Shown: positions 34,955 through 44,225 of the stretch, piece after piece
Layout: each line of letters begins with the position of its first letter
How positions within the stretch are numbered: the stretch's first letter is position 1
Assembly: GCA_001897435.1 (NCBI GenBank)
Contig: MKSV01000007.1
Coordinates: forward strand, 1,364,001-1,428,000
DNA: 64,000 nt
Direction of reading: 5' to 3'
From: Acidobacteriales bacterium 59-55
GTDB taxonomy: Bacteria; Acidobacteriota; Terriglobia; Terriglobales; Acidobacteriaceae
Translations under genes and position numbers: made by a program
Notes under the pieces: model-generated
Databases searched by the model: none
What the model was told of the DNA's origin: nothing
The model's input: only the letters and a program-made list of their open reading frames with translations

Positions 34955-35173
34955 ATGGTCGAATGTCAGGAATTTGTTGGAAAGGTCGTCAGCAGCTTCA
35001 AACTCTACGAAGACTCCATCGAAGGCCCGGAAATCTGCATCGAGTTCACCGATGGCACCGTGTTCTCTTCCTGCTTGAAAACATCGACTGCCCTTGAAGC
35101 CAAGGTGACACGGAATGAAGGTGGGCATCCTCGCCTTCTTAAGGACTACTCCACTCCTCCTGTGTCTCGTTAA
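34955..35173 (+). CDS. Small hypothetical protein of the element
   Basis: A 72-residue protein (opening VECQEFVGKVVSSFKLYED) with a short beta-strand-rich core (ICIEFTDGTVFSSCL). The ATG at 34955 has AAAGGA about 10 bases upstream. A longer upstream extension exists in the same frame but reads poorly. No family is recognised. It lies before the ArdC module. Confidence 0.5.
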   Translation: MVECQEFVGKVVSSFKLYEDSIEGPEICIEFTDGTVFSSCLKTSTALEAKVTRNEGGHPRLLKDYSTPPVSR

Positions 35174-35190
35174 GAGACTTACGCCGAGCT

Positions 35191-35461
35191 GCGGGAGGCG
35201 TCACCTCCCGCGCTGCGACCGCTCTCGCGTTCTCCGCTTCCCACCTCAGCGGCCTGTTCCTGCCGCAACGCGACCCTGACAATTCATGCGTGCTGACGCA
35301 CGCGCAGAAGGAAGACAAGCCTCGCTAAGGGGCTCTGCCCCGATCGCGCGGCGCAAGGGGCTTCCCCAATCTTCCGCGCTGCGCTTGTGCAGACCTCCGC
35401 TGCGCTCCGTCCTTTCCGCTCCAGCTTTGCTTCCGCTTCAAGGATGGGGAGACCCCTCCCC
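35191..35461 (+). other. Hairpin-rich leader of the ardC operon
   Basis: The 396-bp gap before ardC (35174-35569) holds GC-rich hairpins: GCGGGAGG/CCTCCCGC (35191-35211), GGGGC/GCCCC (35329-35341), GGGG/CCCC (35357-35367) and GGGGAG/CTCCCC (35446-35461). No gene is evident. Such leaders before anti-restriction genes in conjugative elements can act as single-strand promoters; here this is a hypothesis. Confidence 0.4.
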
Positions 35462-35569
35462 GTTGCGCCTTGCTACCCCCGCCTTCGCCAGGAGGCGTTC
35501 GGCATGTACATGCCGCGTTTCAACGCGGACGTGCAAAAGCAAATGCCGACCGGCAAAGGAGCAGACACC

Positions 35570-36460
35570 ATGAGCAGCACAGCCATCACCAGCACCAACA
35601 ACCAGCCCAAGACGGCGAAAGAAGTAATCGCCGCCAACGTCCAGAACCTCATCGAGCAGCTAGAGGCAGGACAGAGCGATGCACTCACAGCCTACCTAAA
35701 CGCGATGAGTCGTTTTCATAACTACTCGTTCGGAAACATCCTCGAAATCGCACGGCAAAAGTCGAACGCGACCAGAGTAGCCGGGTTCTGGAAATGGAAG
35801 GAGCTAGGCCGCAACGTCAAGAAGGGCGAGAAAGGCATCCGCATCCTTGCTCCCATCATCGGCGTTCGTCGCAAGAAAGACGAGGAAGCCGAGAAGGACA
35901 TCACCAAACAGAACACGGCGGTATTGGTTGGGTTCCGTTCGGCCTATGTCTTCGACGTCTCGCAGACCGAAGGAGCGGAGCTTCCCGAGTTGCGCGAGAT
36001 CAGCGGCGACGTTGGAGAAAACAGAGACAGGCTGATTGCTTTCATTGAGCAGCGAGGCATCGAGCTTGTCTTTACCGAGCGCATTGCACCCGCTCTTGGC
36101 ATGAGCTACGGCGGACGCATCGCCATCCTGCCGGGACAGTCCAAGGCCGAGGAGTTTTCAACACTCGTTCACGAACTGGCGCACGAGATGTTGCACAAGG
36201 CGGAGCGCCGCACCGCGACAACGAAGGTTGTCCGCGAAACGGAGGCCGAGGCTATCGCCTTTGTCATCGGAAAGGCCGTGGGTTTGGAGACACGTTCGGC
36301 CAGTGCCGACTATATCCACCTGTACCACGGCAACGCGTCGCTGCTAGCGGAATCGCTCGAAGTCATCCAGCAGACCTCCGCTGTCATCCTTGCCGCATTG
36401 CAGCCGCCGACTGCAGCAGAGGCGACGATGGCCGATGCAGAACTGGCGAAGGTGGCGTGA
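35570..36460 (+). CDS. ardC: ArdC-family anti-restriction protein with metalloprotease domain
   Basis: A 296-residue protein. The N-terminal ArdC/DUF1738 single-stranded-DNA-binding domain has NLIEQLEAGQSDALTAYLNAMSRFHNYSFGNILEIARQ and the motif FWKWKELGRNVKKGEKGIRILAPI. The C-terminal zinc metalloprotease-like domain has HELAHEMLH and a downstream EAEAIAFVIG, as in ImmA/IrrE-like proteins. ArdC proteins shield entering DNA from host restriction. AAAGGA lies about 10 bases before the ATG. The stop overlaps the next gene (TGATG). Confidence 0.9.
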   Translation: MSSTAITSTNNQPKTAKEVIAANVQNLIEQLEAGQSDALTAYLNAMSRFHNYSFGNILEIARQKSNATRVAGFWKWKELGRNVKKGEKGIRILAPIIGVRRKKDEEAEKDITKQNTAVLVGFRSAYVFDVSQTEGAELPELREISGDVGENRDRLIAFIEQRGIELVFTERIAPALGMSYGGRIAILPGQSKAEEFSTLVHELAHEMLHKAERRTATTKVVRETEAEAIAFVIGKAVGLETRSASADYIHLYHGNASLLAESLEVIQQTSAVILAALQPPTAAEATMADAELAKVA

Positions 36461-36873
36461 TGCAGACCATCCTTCAAATCCTCAAGATGGCCGGTGGGTG
36501 GCACCCCGGCCTCTACCTCAAGATCGACAACCCGCCGTACATGGAGCTTGTCATCGAGGCGATGGACGAGTCCGGCCCGATGGGATTGCCCGCAATTTCC
36601 GTTTGTCACTACGGCGAACAGAACGGCGATGCCATGCGCGACCCGGAGATGTGCTTCGAGCTTGGCCTTGCAGGGGGAGCGCATCTGTCCGCGTTCTACT
36701 ATCGCAACGATTACGCAGGCGTGGAGCAGTGGAGCCGGAACATCGTGAACGGGAACTACGTCCACCTGATCGCTCTCCACGAGCAGCACCAGCGTTTCGC
36801 AAACTCGTGGGATAACAACCTGCGATTGCAGGGATTCGCAGAGGCTTTCACGGACAAGTCGATTCGTGGCTAG
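36460..36873 (+). CDS. Hypothetical protein coupled to ardC
   Basis: A 137-residue protein starting QTILQILKMAGGWHPGLYLKIDNPPYMELVIEAM, with an alpha-beta core (LPAISVCHYGEQNGDAMRDPEMCFEL). The ATG overlaps the ardC stop. The family resembles small proteins of unknown function (DUF6908-like, from memory) common in conjugative elements. No catalytic motif stands out. A hairpin TCCGCTC/GAGCGGA (36874-36893) follows at once. Confidence 0.6.
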   Translation: MQTILQILKMAGGWHPGLYLKIDNPPYMELVIEAMDESGPMGLPAISVCHYGEQNGDAMRDPEMCFELGLAGGAHLSAFYYRNDYAGVEQWSRNIVNGNYVHLIALHEQHQRFANSWDNNLRLQGFAEAFTDKSIRG

Positions 36874-36955
36874 TCCGCTCTCTTCGGAGCGGATAGAGCC
36901 AGTGTGTCCGCTCCGTTTCTATTCACCCTCAACCGCTCGAAAGGAGCATACCATC

Positions 36956-38545
36956 ATGCAAACCCAAGTCAACAACGCTACCGAGTACCGCAATGTTTCG
37001 CTCTCGCTTCTCAGCGAGTCGAAGACCAACCCGCGCCGCATCTTCGAGGATGCAGCCTTGAAGGAACTAGCCGAGTCCATCCGCACCCAGGGCGTTCTCT
37101 CTCCCTTGCTTGTGCGGCCCTTGGATGAGCGCGGTTTTGAAATCGTCGCGGGAGCGCGACGGTATCGCGCCGCACAGATGGCCGAGCAGGATACCGTACC
37201 CGTCCGTATCGTCAACCTCTCCGATGCCGCGGCGTTGGAGGCTCAATTAGTGGAGAACCTGATTCGCGCCGAAATTCATCCGATGGAGGAAGCGCAAGGA
37301 TTCCGCGCGTTGCTGGACTTGGACGAGCCGAAATACAGCATCGAGCAGATCGCGGCCAAGGTAGGCAAAACGCCCATCTTCGTAGCTTCGAGGTTGAAAT
37401 TGGCTGATCTTATACCCGCAGCGGTGGATGCGTTCTATGCCGATGAAATCGGCGTAGGCCATGCGTTGCTGCTGGCGAAGCTGCCCGCCAACGTGCAAGA
37501 ACAGGCGCTCTCCGCTTGCTTCAAAGAGGTATATAACAACGGAGCCAAGCCCGCTCGTATCCTGCTGCCTGTCCGCAACCTGCAATTCTGGATTGATAGC
37601 AACATCCTGTTAGTCCTCAAGGATGCGCCCTTCAACAAGCGGGATGCGCAGTTAGTTCCCTCCGTTGGCAGTTGTGCCGATTGCCCGAAGCGGACAGGAC
37701 ATAACAAACTGCTGTTTGGCGATGACCTCGGCAGACAGGGCGACCGCTGCACCGACCCAGGCTGCTACGCCGCCAAAGTCTCGGCGCATGTTGCCAAGAC
37801 CATCGCCGCCAAGCCGGAGCTGGTGCAGATCAGCACGGCCTACGGTGCTCAAAAGGAAGGCAGTCCGGTACTGCCGCGCAACAAGTACACCGCCATTCAG
37901 GATGAAAAGCCGAAGAACAAGCAGCAAGCCCAGAGGCCGGAGTACAAATCCTGTAAGTTCACGACCGAGGCCATCGTCACTGAAGGTTCGGACGTTGGCA
38001 CCATCCATAAGGTGTGCGCCAATGCGTCTTGCCCAGTGCATCATCCGAAGCAGCAAAACAGCCGCGACGATGAGAAGTGGAAGGCCGAGCAGGAGAGGCA
38101 GCGGAAGGAACAGGCCATCTCCAACGCGACCGGCCTCCGTGTCCTTGCCGCCATCGGGGACGCCGTCCCGGTTCGCCTGATGAAACGTGACCTGCTTTTC
38201 GTCATCGAGAAGTTGGTAGGCACATTGGACGAGAGCCACGTCGAGATGCTGGCGCGGCAGCACGGCATACGGCAGAAGCGCGACGATGGAGGCATTGCAA
38301 AGACCTTGGGTGCTTTCCTTCGCCGCGCCGATGAAGGTACGCTCTCTCGGCTGCTGGTAGAGTCCAGTATCCTTCTTGCGGCCTCGCGCTCGAATCCCAC
38401 CTCGGTACTCCGCGATGCGGCCAGCATATACAAGGTGGATGCCGACGCCATCGCCACCAAGGTACGGCAAGAATTCACCGCCAAGGAGAAAGCGAAGAGG
38501 ACGACGGGGCAGCCCGCAGCCAAAGGCGCAAAGAAAGCGGCATAG
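36956..38545 (+). CDS. ParB/RepB/Spo0J-family protein of the element
   Basis: A 529-residue protein. The ParB-N (sulfiredoxin-like) domain spans about residues 10-105 with NPRRIFEDAALKELAESIRTQGVLSPLLVRPL, GARRYRAA and VENLIRAEIHPMEEAQGFRAL. A helix-turn-helix follows (YSIEQIAAKVGKTPIFVASRLKLADL). A cysteine-bearing middle (CADCPKRTG, CTDPGCYAAK, CANASCPVHH) looks zinc-binding, and a long basic C-terminus ends TTGQPAAKGAKKA. No ParA partner is visible, so this may be a stabilisation or regulatory factor rather than a true partition system. RBS AAAGGAG. Confidence 0.85.
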   Translation: MQTQVNNATEYRNVSLSLLSESKTNPRRIFEDAALKELAESIRTQGVLSPLLVRPLDERGFEIVAGARRYRAAQMAEQDTVPVRIVNLSDAAALEAQLVENLIRAEIHPMEEAQGFRALLDLDEPKYSIEQIAAKVGKTPIFVASRLKLADLIPAAVDAFYADEIGVGHALLLAKLPANVQEQALSACFKEVYNNGAKPARILLPVRNLQFWIDSNILLVLKDAPFNKRDAQLVPSVGSCADCPKRTGHNKLLFGDDLGRQGDRCTDPGCYAAKVSAHVAKTIAAKPELVQISTAYGAQKEGSPVLPRNKYTAIQDEKPKNKQQAQRPEYKSCKFTTEAIVTEGSDVGTIHKVCANASCPVHHPKQQNSRDDEKWKAEQERQRKEQAISNATGLRVLAAIGDAVPVRLMKRDLLFVIEKLVGTLDESHVEMLARQHGIRQKRDDGGIAKTLGAFLRRADEGTLSRLLVESSILLAASRSNPTSVLRDAASIYKVDADAIATKVRQEFTAKEKAKRTTGQPAAKGAKKAA

Positions 38546-38558
38546 CTCTCCATTCATC

Positions 38559-38589
38559 GAGGGGTGGCGTTCGCTGCCCCTCATTTTTC
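38559..38589 (+). terminator. Terminator after the ParB-like gene
   Basis: Stem GAGGGG (38559-38564) / CCCCTC (38577-38582), with an inner GCG/CGC pairing, then ATTTTT. The remaining gap to 38907 shows no supported gene. Confidence 0.65.
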
Positions 38590-38907
38590 GTCCGCAAAAA
38601 AGCGGCAGGGAGAACCCGTGCTGGTTTCTCCCTGCACTCTCTGCCCGCTTGCCTTCCGGCCTCCGCTCGCCGGCTGCGCGGACAGGGCGTTCGTTTTTCC
38701 GTGCTGTGGCCGAGTAGCGATCTACTCGGAGATAATCGACGGATCGAACACGGCAAAGGTACGACCCAGAGGTTATGGGCTTATACAGCCCGTCGGGTGG
38801 CAAATCAGGTTTGGCGCGGAGTGCCAGCACGCTCATGGGCGTCGATCGCGCATAACGCGGGGTGATCTTCGGCCACTCGCCGTTTCCTCCGCGAGTTGTG
38901 TCACGTT

Positions 38908-40311
38908 CTAGGCTATACCCTTCACAATCGGAATCTGCACACGAAAGATGGAGCCAAGGCCAAGGGTACTTTCGACCTCAATGATTCCACCATGCGCGCC
39001 TGCAATCGAGCGTGCGATCGCGAGGCCAAGCCCTGCGCCCCCTCCATCGCGGGAGCGCGCGCGATCAGCCCTATAAAACCTCTCGAAGATGCGGGGAAGC
39101 TCCTCTTCCGATATGCCGATGCCATTATCAGAGACCTCGCAGACAGCATTGGAATTTGTCTCCCTCAAGGAGACAGACACTCTGCCATTACACGGCGAAT
39201 ATTTCAGGGCGTTGTCGATCAAAATCGCGAACAATCGCGCCAGCGCGTGTGGATCTCCTCTTGCTTGAAAATCTTTTTCAGGCAGGCTCACGACGAACTC
39301 AATGTGCTTCGACTTGGCCAGAGCTTCGCAGCGACCACATGCCAGCCACACGGTTTCGCTCAAGTCGAGGACCGAGGGTTGCACACTCACTTCGCCGAAA
39401 TCCGAGCGGGCAAGCGTCATCAAATCCTCGATCAGACACTTCGTGCGCACGGCCTCGGTGCGGACCTCCTCCAGCGCCTCTCGCCACTCTCCGTGTGACG
39501 CATTCGGCCGCAGAGCAAGCTCGGATGTCGTCAGGATCAACGCGATGGGTGTTCGGAGTTCGTGGGCGGCATCGGCGGTAAAGCCGGAAATTCTGTTGAA
39601 GGCTTTCTCCAACCGAGCGATCATGCCGTTTAGAGTCTCGGACAACCGAGCAAGCTCATCGCCGGTTCGAGGCACAGCCAAACGCAAACTCAGATTCCGG
39701 GCGCTGATCTCCCGTGCTGTGTTCGCGATCTCGTCAACCGGCGCTAGAGCCCGGCGGCATAGCCAATAGCCGATTGCCCACGAAAGCGCAAGAAGAGCGG
39801 GGAGGAACCACAGTGCTAGAGTACGAAAGCGACCCAGCATTGCATAGTATTCTCCTACTGGCTCGGCGAGTTCGACGACGTATGACGTGCCTTCCACCTG
39901 CACGTTAGCCGAGAGCGTTCGGAGTAGAGCGCCCGGCACCGGAACCGTCGCGAAGCGCGGTTTCGTTAGCTGCGCAACCGGAGGCGGGGAAATGTCATAA
40001 GGGGCAATGGAAGGGGAACGGTAGAGCCAAACACCCCGAGATCTCACTTGCAAAAGGTCGCCCCCGGGTCTGAGGCCAGATAGATGTGCCTCGAATTCGT
40101 GCGCCAAGCTATGCATATCCCGGTTGAGCAGGCGGCCCTCGATAAATGGTCCGATCTCCTCCAACCGGCTCGAAAGGTCGTTGTCGGCGGCGCGAGTAAT
40201 TGTGTGGCGCATAGCAAAATACATCGCCACGCCCAGCGCACAGACTATCAAAGCGAGCATGGCTGTGAACCAAGCGGTCAGGATCACTCGAATCGAAAAT
40301 CGTCTTATCAC
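38908..40311 (-). CDS. Sensor histidine kinase, CusS-like
   Basis: A 467-residue two-component sensor. Two membrane helices (VILTAWFTAMLALIVCALGVAMYFA and LALWFLPALLALSWAIGYWLC) flank a periplasmic domain. A HAMP segment, H box DAAHELRTPIAL, and ATPase boxes (LARLFAILIDNALKY, VCEVSDNGIGI, GAGLGLAIARSI) follow. The start is GTG, overlapping the regulator stop (GTGA). It ends the TonB receptor - SHOCT - regulator - kinase run. The metal context suggests copper or silver sensing; this is inference. Confidence 0.9.
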   Translation of the reverse strand: MIRRFSIRVILTAWFTAMLALIVCALGVAMYFAMRHTITRAADNDLSSRLEEIGPFIEGRLLNRDMHSLAHEFEAHLSGLRPGGDLLQVRSRGVWLYRSPSIAPYDISPPPVAQLTKPRFATVPVPGALLRTLSANVQVEGTSYVVELAEPVGEYYAMLGRFRTLALWFLPALLALSWAIGYWLCRRALAPVDEIANTAREISARNLSLRLAVPRTGDELARLSETLNGMIARLEKAFNRISGFTADAAHELRTPIALILTTSELALRPNASHGEWREALEEVRTEAVRTKCLIEDLMTLARSDFGEVSVQPSVLDLSETVWLACGRCEALAKSKHIEFVVSLPEKDFQARGDPHALARLFAILIDNALKYSPCNGRVSVSLRETNSNAVCEVSDNGIGISEEELPRIFERFYRADRARSRDGGGAGLGLAIARSIAGAHGGIIEVESTLGLGSIFRVQIPIVKGIA

Positions 40312-40985
40312 TCGCCGCCTCTTCCTACCCGATAACCGACCCCACGCACCGTCTGGATCAGTTGCATAGCGTCGTCTTTGTCGATCTTCTGGCGCAACAA
40401 GCTGATGAACGCGTTCAGGTTACTGTCTTCCCCGGACTCTTCGGTGTTCCAGACAGCCGCGATGATGGCATCACGCTCCAGCACACGGCCTGCGTTCCTC
40501 ATCAGCAGCTCCAGCAGGGAGAATTCGGTCAGCGTCAATTCGATAGGCCGCTTGTTCCGAAAGACCTGATGAGTTGCCGGATTGAGTGTAAGATCCGCCA
40601 CCTTGAGGACCGCTGGACGGGGAATGGGACCCCTTCGCGAAACCGCCCGCAAACGCGCCACGAGTTCGTTGAACAGGAACGGCTTCGTTAGGTAATCGTC
40701 CGCGCCTATATCCAACCCTTTCACTTTATCGAGTGGAGCGTCACGCGCCGTCAGCATGAGAACGGGTGTCTGATTCCTCCGCTCGCGCAGCCTGCGGACA
40801 ACCTCGAATCCATCGAAACCAGGGAGCATAACATCAAGGACGATGACGTCAAACGTACAGTTTTGGGCTGTCTCAACGGCGCTTGCGCCCGTATAGGCAA
40901 CCATAACGGCATGACCCTCGGCACGGAGGCCCTTTTCCAGCAACGCCGCCATTCGGGTCTCGTCCTCGACAATCAGAATCTGCAT
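40308..40985 (-). CDS. OmpR-family response regulator, CusR-like
   Basis: A 225-residue regulator with a receiver domain (ILIVEDETRMAALLEKGLRAEGH, phospho-acceptor D in DVIVLDVMLPG, LMLTARDA, GADDYLTKPF) and a winged-helix DNA-binding domain (LTLTEFSLLELLMRNAGRVLERDAI, GEDSNLNAFISLLRQKID). It is coupled to the kinase gene and 13 bp after the SHOCT gene. The block of about 34 bp before the TonB receptor and cupin genes is a candidate target. Confidence 0.92.
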   Translation of the reverse strand: MQILIVEDETRMAALLEKGLRAEGHAVMVAYTGASAVETAQNCTFDVIVLDVMLPGFDGFEVVRRLRERRNQTPVLMLTARDAPLDKVKGLDIGADDYLTKPFLFNELVARLRAVSRRGPIPRPAVLKVADLTLNPATHQVFRNKRPIELTLTEFSLLELLMRNAGRVLERDAIIAAVWNTEESGEDSNLNAFISLLRQKIDKDDAMQLIQTVRGVGYRVGRGGE

Positions 40986-40998
40986 GGCCGGTTACTTC

Positions 40999-41223
40999 CT
41001 ATCCTCGCAGGCGCTTTAGAATTTTCTCGAATTCTTCTTCATCGACCTCTCCCCGCGCAAAACGCCACTTCACGATTTCTTCTGGATTCTGGCGTATCAA
41101 CCAAGACCGGATCAACGGTCTCACAGAGACGAGCACGAGCGCGACCAGCACTAAAACGAAGATAATCCAGATCAATTCGTGTGGCCACCACCATTCATGC
41201 CAATGAATCTCATGTGCCTGCAT
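40999..41223 (-). CDS. Small membrane protein with His/Trp-rich N-terminus and SHOCT domain
   Basis: A 74-residue protein. The N-terminus is unusual, QAHEIHWHEWWWPHELI, with four histidines and four tryptophans in 15 residues. One membrane helix follows (WIIFVLVLVALVLVSV), then a C-terminal SHOCT module (NPEEIVKWRFARGEVDEEEFEKILKRL). The His/Trp cluster probably faces the periplasm and may bind copper or silver. It lies between the TonB receptor and the two-component genes on the same strand. The start is set at 41223 by AGAGGATT upstream. Confidence 0.75.
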   Translation of the reverse strand: MQAHEIHWHEWWWPHELIWIIFVLVLVALVLVSVRPLIRSWLIRQNPEEIVKWRFARGEVDEEEFEKILKRLRG

Positions 41224-41263
41224 TCTTAATCCTCTCTGCGCCCGGCGGCGCGCCCATGTGAGA

Positions 41264-43873
41264 TCAGAATGTGTATCCGAAGGAAAACTGTAATTCCCTC
41301 GGGGGGAGGGCCGAGACAGCGCGTCCAAAGAATGGTGAACTCAAGTTGCCGGTAAAGTCGGCATAGTTCACCCGATTAAGAACATTGAATGCATTAATAG
41401 CCAGCTTCAGCCCCGGCCCCTCGGTCTTTTTCGATTTGTTCAGAAAGAACTCGTGCGACCACCCCAGATCGATGTCCGCATACCCCGGGCCTTGCAGGCT
41501 GTTGCGCGGAACGCCGGATGGCCGCGCATCTGCACGCCCGTCGTTGTATTCGTCGATTCCTGTTGTTATCGTGTACGGCGCCCCGGTATAAAACGAAAGA
41601 GCGACGCCGAGATTTAGAAGCTTGCCAGGCCGCAACGTGCCCAACAGGTCGAATCGGTTGCGCCGGTCAGCATCCGACCGGCCCCACTCTCCCGTGAGGT
41701 CGTAGCTATTCGGTGGAAAGTACCAGATTCCTCCGGTATTATCGCGCGCCCATCCGAGTCGATATTGGGCCATTCCCGCAAAATACTTTGTCGCTTGGCG
41801 CCGAAGCGTAATCTCAATGGAATCGTCTGCGCCTCGCCCGGCAGATTCGAATTGCTGCAGAACGCCGATTGCAGGATCGGGCCGCGCCTCATAGAGCGGA
41901 GGCAGCGGTTGATTGAGGTCTCGCGACCGGAGCAGATGGAAGGAGCGTGACCCGATATAGGTAACGTCGAGGGTGGTCTTCTTGGCGAGATGGCGCTCCA
42001 GCCCGAAGCTGTATTGCAGGATAGAAGGCGTGTGGAAGTTCGGGTCAAGCCGCACCAGGCTGACCGGCTGATCTATGAGAGGATTATCCGGGCTAAATGG
42101 CTCTGGATATCCTGGGTTGGTAATCACATATTTCCGGAGGCGTTCGCCACTGAAATAGAGTAAATACGACTCCGGGTCGAAGTAGAGTAAAGACGACACC
42201 GGGGCGTGACCTATGCGGTCGTAGAATATTCCTGCGCCGCCTCGCAGGACAGTTTTGCGACTCTTGGACGGGGAATAAGCGAACGACACGCGCGGAGCAA
42301 AATCGTCCTTATCGCTGAAGATGTTCTGCCAATCGTATCGAAGGCCCACGGATACCGTGAGATTAGGACGGACTGTATAGTCGTCCCCGATGAATACCCC
42401 AAGGACTTTTTCAAAAAATGCCAGATGAGTATCGCCCTGCTGCAGCGTGAGGGAATAAGGACGTTGCACTTCATAATCGGCAAGGTTTGAGAAGTAAAAT
42501 GTCCCTGCGGCATCTTGCCGGTTGTCGATTCCCACCCGGCCCCAGTAGGGAACATCCACGCCCATCTTGAGCAGGTGCTTGCCATGAGAATACAGCAGTA
42601 ACTCATTCAGGTCGAAGTGCTCCTCGTCGCGCAAGTCATCAGCTTGGGCGCCGCCCCCAATGAATGCTCCCTGGACCACGATCTTCGGGCTCGATTGAAG
42701 GCTCGTCGTCGAGGCGTAGTCGTAATCCATGAGCAGATGAAACTGATTTACAAGTGAGGGAGAAAGTGTAGTTTCCTGGGAATAGACGATCCTTTCTTGA
42801 CCAATTTTGTCGTTTGTGCCCGCTTCGGGGAGAGTGAATCCTCCCACGCCACTACTCCGCGCGCTATCGTCCTTGTGCGAAAAGAAGAAGGTTGCGCGGT
42901 TCGTGTCGCTGAAGCGGTGATCGATCTGTGCGGAAAATAGACGGTTATCGGTTGGGCTGGGAACGTTCTCCTGGATCGGCCCGGATGGCCCTCTTGCGAA
43001 TACAACCGATTGCAGGTTCTCGACACTGTAATTCGCCGAAAGAAGAAATGAGGTGGTTTTGCTTCTGCCAAGTGGACCACCCAGCGCACCATCGAGTATT
43101 CGCCTCTGTTCAGAGGGCTTGACGAGAGAAAAAGCATTGCGCGCATTTAAAGCGGAGTCACGAAAGAGGAAGTTAAGGTTGCCATGATACTTGCTGGAAC
43201 CTGACTTTGTGGTGACCTCGATTCGGCCTTTGCCGGGCCGGGCAAATTCGGCATCGTAAGGATCGTGGTTGATCTTTACCTCTTTGATGGCTGAAGAAGA
43301 AACCGATACATTCTCAGCTTGAACGCCATTTACGATTAACGCTGGACCAGCGACCCCCACGTCAGTGGGACTGAGGAAGCGAGAGAGCGCCGCAAGGTAA
43401 TCTTCATCAAGGATCGGCAGCGTGTCGAGCAATTGGCTATTCATGCTGACGGCATTTGAATTCTCACTTGCCTCAACGTTATCTTCCTGGCTTCCTGCTG
43501 AGACTGTAGCCTGCTGGTTCACAGGAGCGATATCTAAGACAATGGTGAGCGGATCAAGAGCGCGTCTGTCCACCTGGATCGATTCCGCGAAGGGGCTGAA
43601 CCCAAAATACTGTATATGGATTTCATAAGTGCCCGGAAGTACCGAATTGAACTCGAATTCTCCCCGGGCGTCCGTGTGAGTGAAACGCTTGGCAGCTTGG
43701 CCGCGTTCTTCCAGCCCGACTGAAGCTCCGGCGATCAGCGCGCTGTCCGGGTCTAAAACGACACCTTTCACGCTAACCTGTGCTCTTGCGGGGCTACTCG
43801 CCGCGGCGATTACAAGCAGCAGTAAAGATGTCAATGCCGGTACGCGGCAGCGAGGCATTGCGAAAGCGGGCAT
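41264..43873 (-). CDS. TonB-dependent receptor with carboxypeptidase-regulatory-like N-terminus
   Basis: An 869-residue outer-membrane protein. A signal peptide (ALTSLLLLVIAAASSPARAQ) is followed by a beta-sandwich CarboxypepD_reg-like domain (VKGVVLDPDSALIAGASVGLEERG, GEFEFNSVLPGTYEIHIQYFGF). A plug-like segment (GPALIVNGVQAENVSVSSSAIKEVKINHDPYDAEFARPGKGRIEVTTKSG) and a long beta-barrel ending FSFGYTF follow. It is typical of Acidobacteria but shorter than many of their Oar-like receptors. It heads a run with the SHOCT protein and a CusRS-like pair, so it probably imports or senses a metal complex. The substrate is unknown. Confidence 0.85.
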   Translation of the reverse strand: MPAFAMPRCRVPALTSLLLLVIAAASSPARAQVSVKGVVLDPDSALIAGASVGLEERGQAAKRFTHTDARGEFEFNSVLPGTYEIHIQYFGFSPFAESIQVDRRALDPLTIVLDIAPVNQQATVSAGSQEDNVEASENSNAVSMNSQLLDTLPILDEDYLAALSRFLSPTDVGVAGPALIVNGVQAENVSVSSSAIKEVKINHDPYDAEFARPGKGRIEVTTKSGSSKYHGNLNFLFRDSALNARNAFSLVKPSEQRRILDGALGGPLGRSKTTSFLLSANYSVENLQSVVFARGPSGPIQENVPSPTDNRLFSAQIDHRFSDTNRATFFFSHKDDSARSSGVGGFTLPEAGTNDKIGQERIVYSQETTLSPSLVNQFHLLMDYDYASTTSLQSSPKIVVQGAFIGGGAQADDLRDEEHFDLNELLLYSHGKHLLKMGVDVPYWGRVGIDNRQDAAGTFYFSNLADYEVQRPYSLTLQQGDTHLAFFEKVLGVFIGDDYTVRPNLTVSVGLRYDWQNIFSDKDDFAPRVSFAYSPSKSRKTVLRGGAGIFYDRIGHAPVSSLLYFDPESYLLYFSGERLRKYVITNPGYPEPFSPDNPLIDQPVSLVRLDPNFHTPSILQYSFGLERHLAKKTTLDVTYIGSRSFHLLRSRDLNQPLPPLYEARPDPAIGVLQQFESAGRGADDSIEITLRRQATKYFAGMAQYRLGWARDNTGGIWYFPPNSYDLTGEWGRSDADRRNRFDLLGTLRPGKLLNLGVALSFYTGAPYTITTGIDEYNDGRADARPSGVPRNSLQGPGYADIDLGWSHEFFLNKSKKTEGPGLKLAINAFNVLNRVNYADFTGNLSSPFFGRAVSALPPRELQFSFGYTF

Positions 43874-43891
43874 AGTCTGACCTCTTTCGCA

Positions 43892-43925
43892 ATCATGGGC
43901 ACAGAACCTTAAGAACTCGTCAAAG
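43892..43925 (-). promoter_or_regulatory. Conserved 34-bp element before the TonB receptor gene
   Basis: Read on the minus strand, 31 of 34 bases agree with 48380-48413, before the cupin gene. The core TTCTTAAGGTTCTGTG is identical. TTGACG, a good -35-like hexamer, is included. The element ends 18 bp before the ATG. The remainder of the gap 43926-44225 shows no gene I can support. Confidence 0.7.
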
Positions 43926-44225
43926 GGAGGAGAGTGACCGGCAGTGACATTTTTATGAGTGCCGTCGTCCGCAGAGAATCTTGGCGAAGGGCTTTGGCCC
44001 GCCGCGGAAAACTAGACCAGACGAGGGCTGGACATTAAGAGGGCAAAACTTGGGGTGAACCTGGGATCAAAGTGTTCTTGGCAATCATTTAGCCGATAGG
44101 GAGCGCAATCGGGCCGGCAGCCTTTGCACCTCGATCCGCTTCGTGAATTCTGAATTCTCATACTATCTACGAGGAGTTGTGCGGTTCGCTCATCATCCGC
44201 AGCAGCCTGGCTTACCCACATTCGG

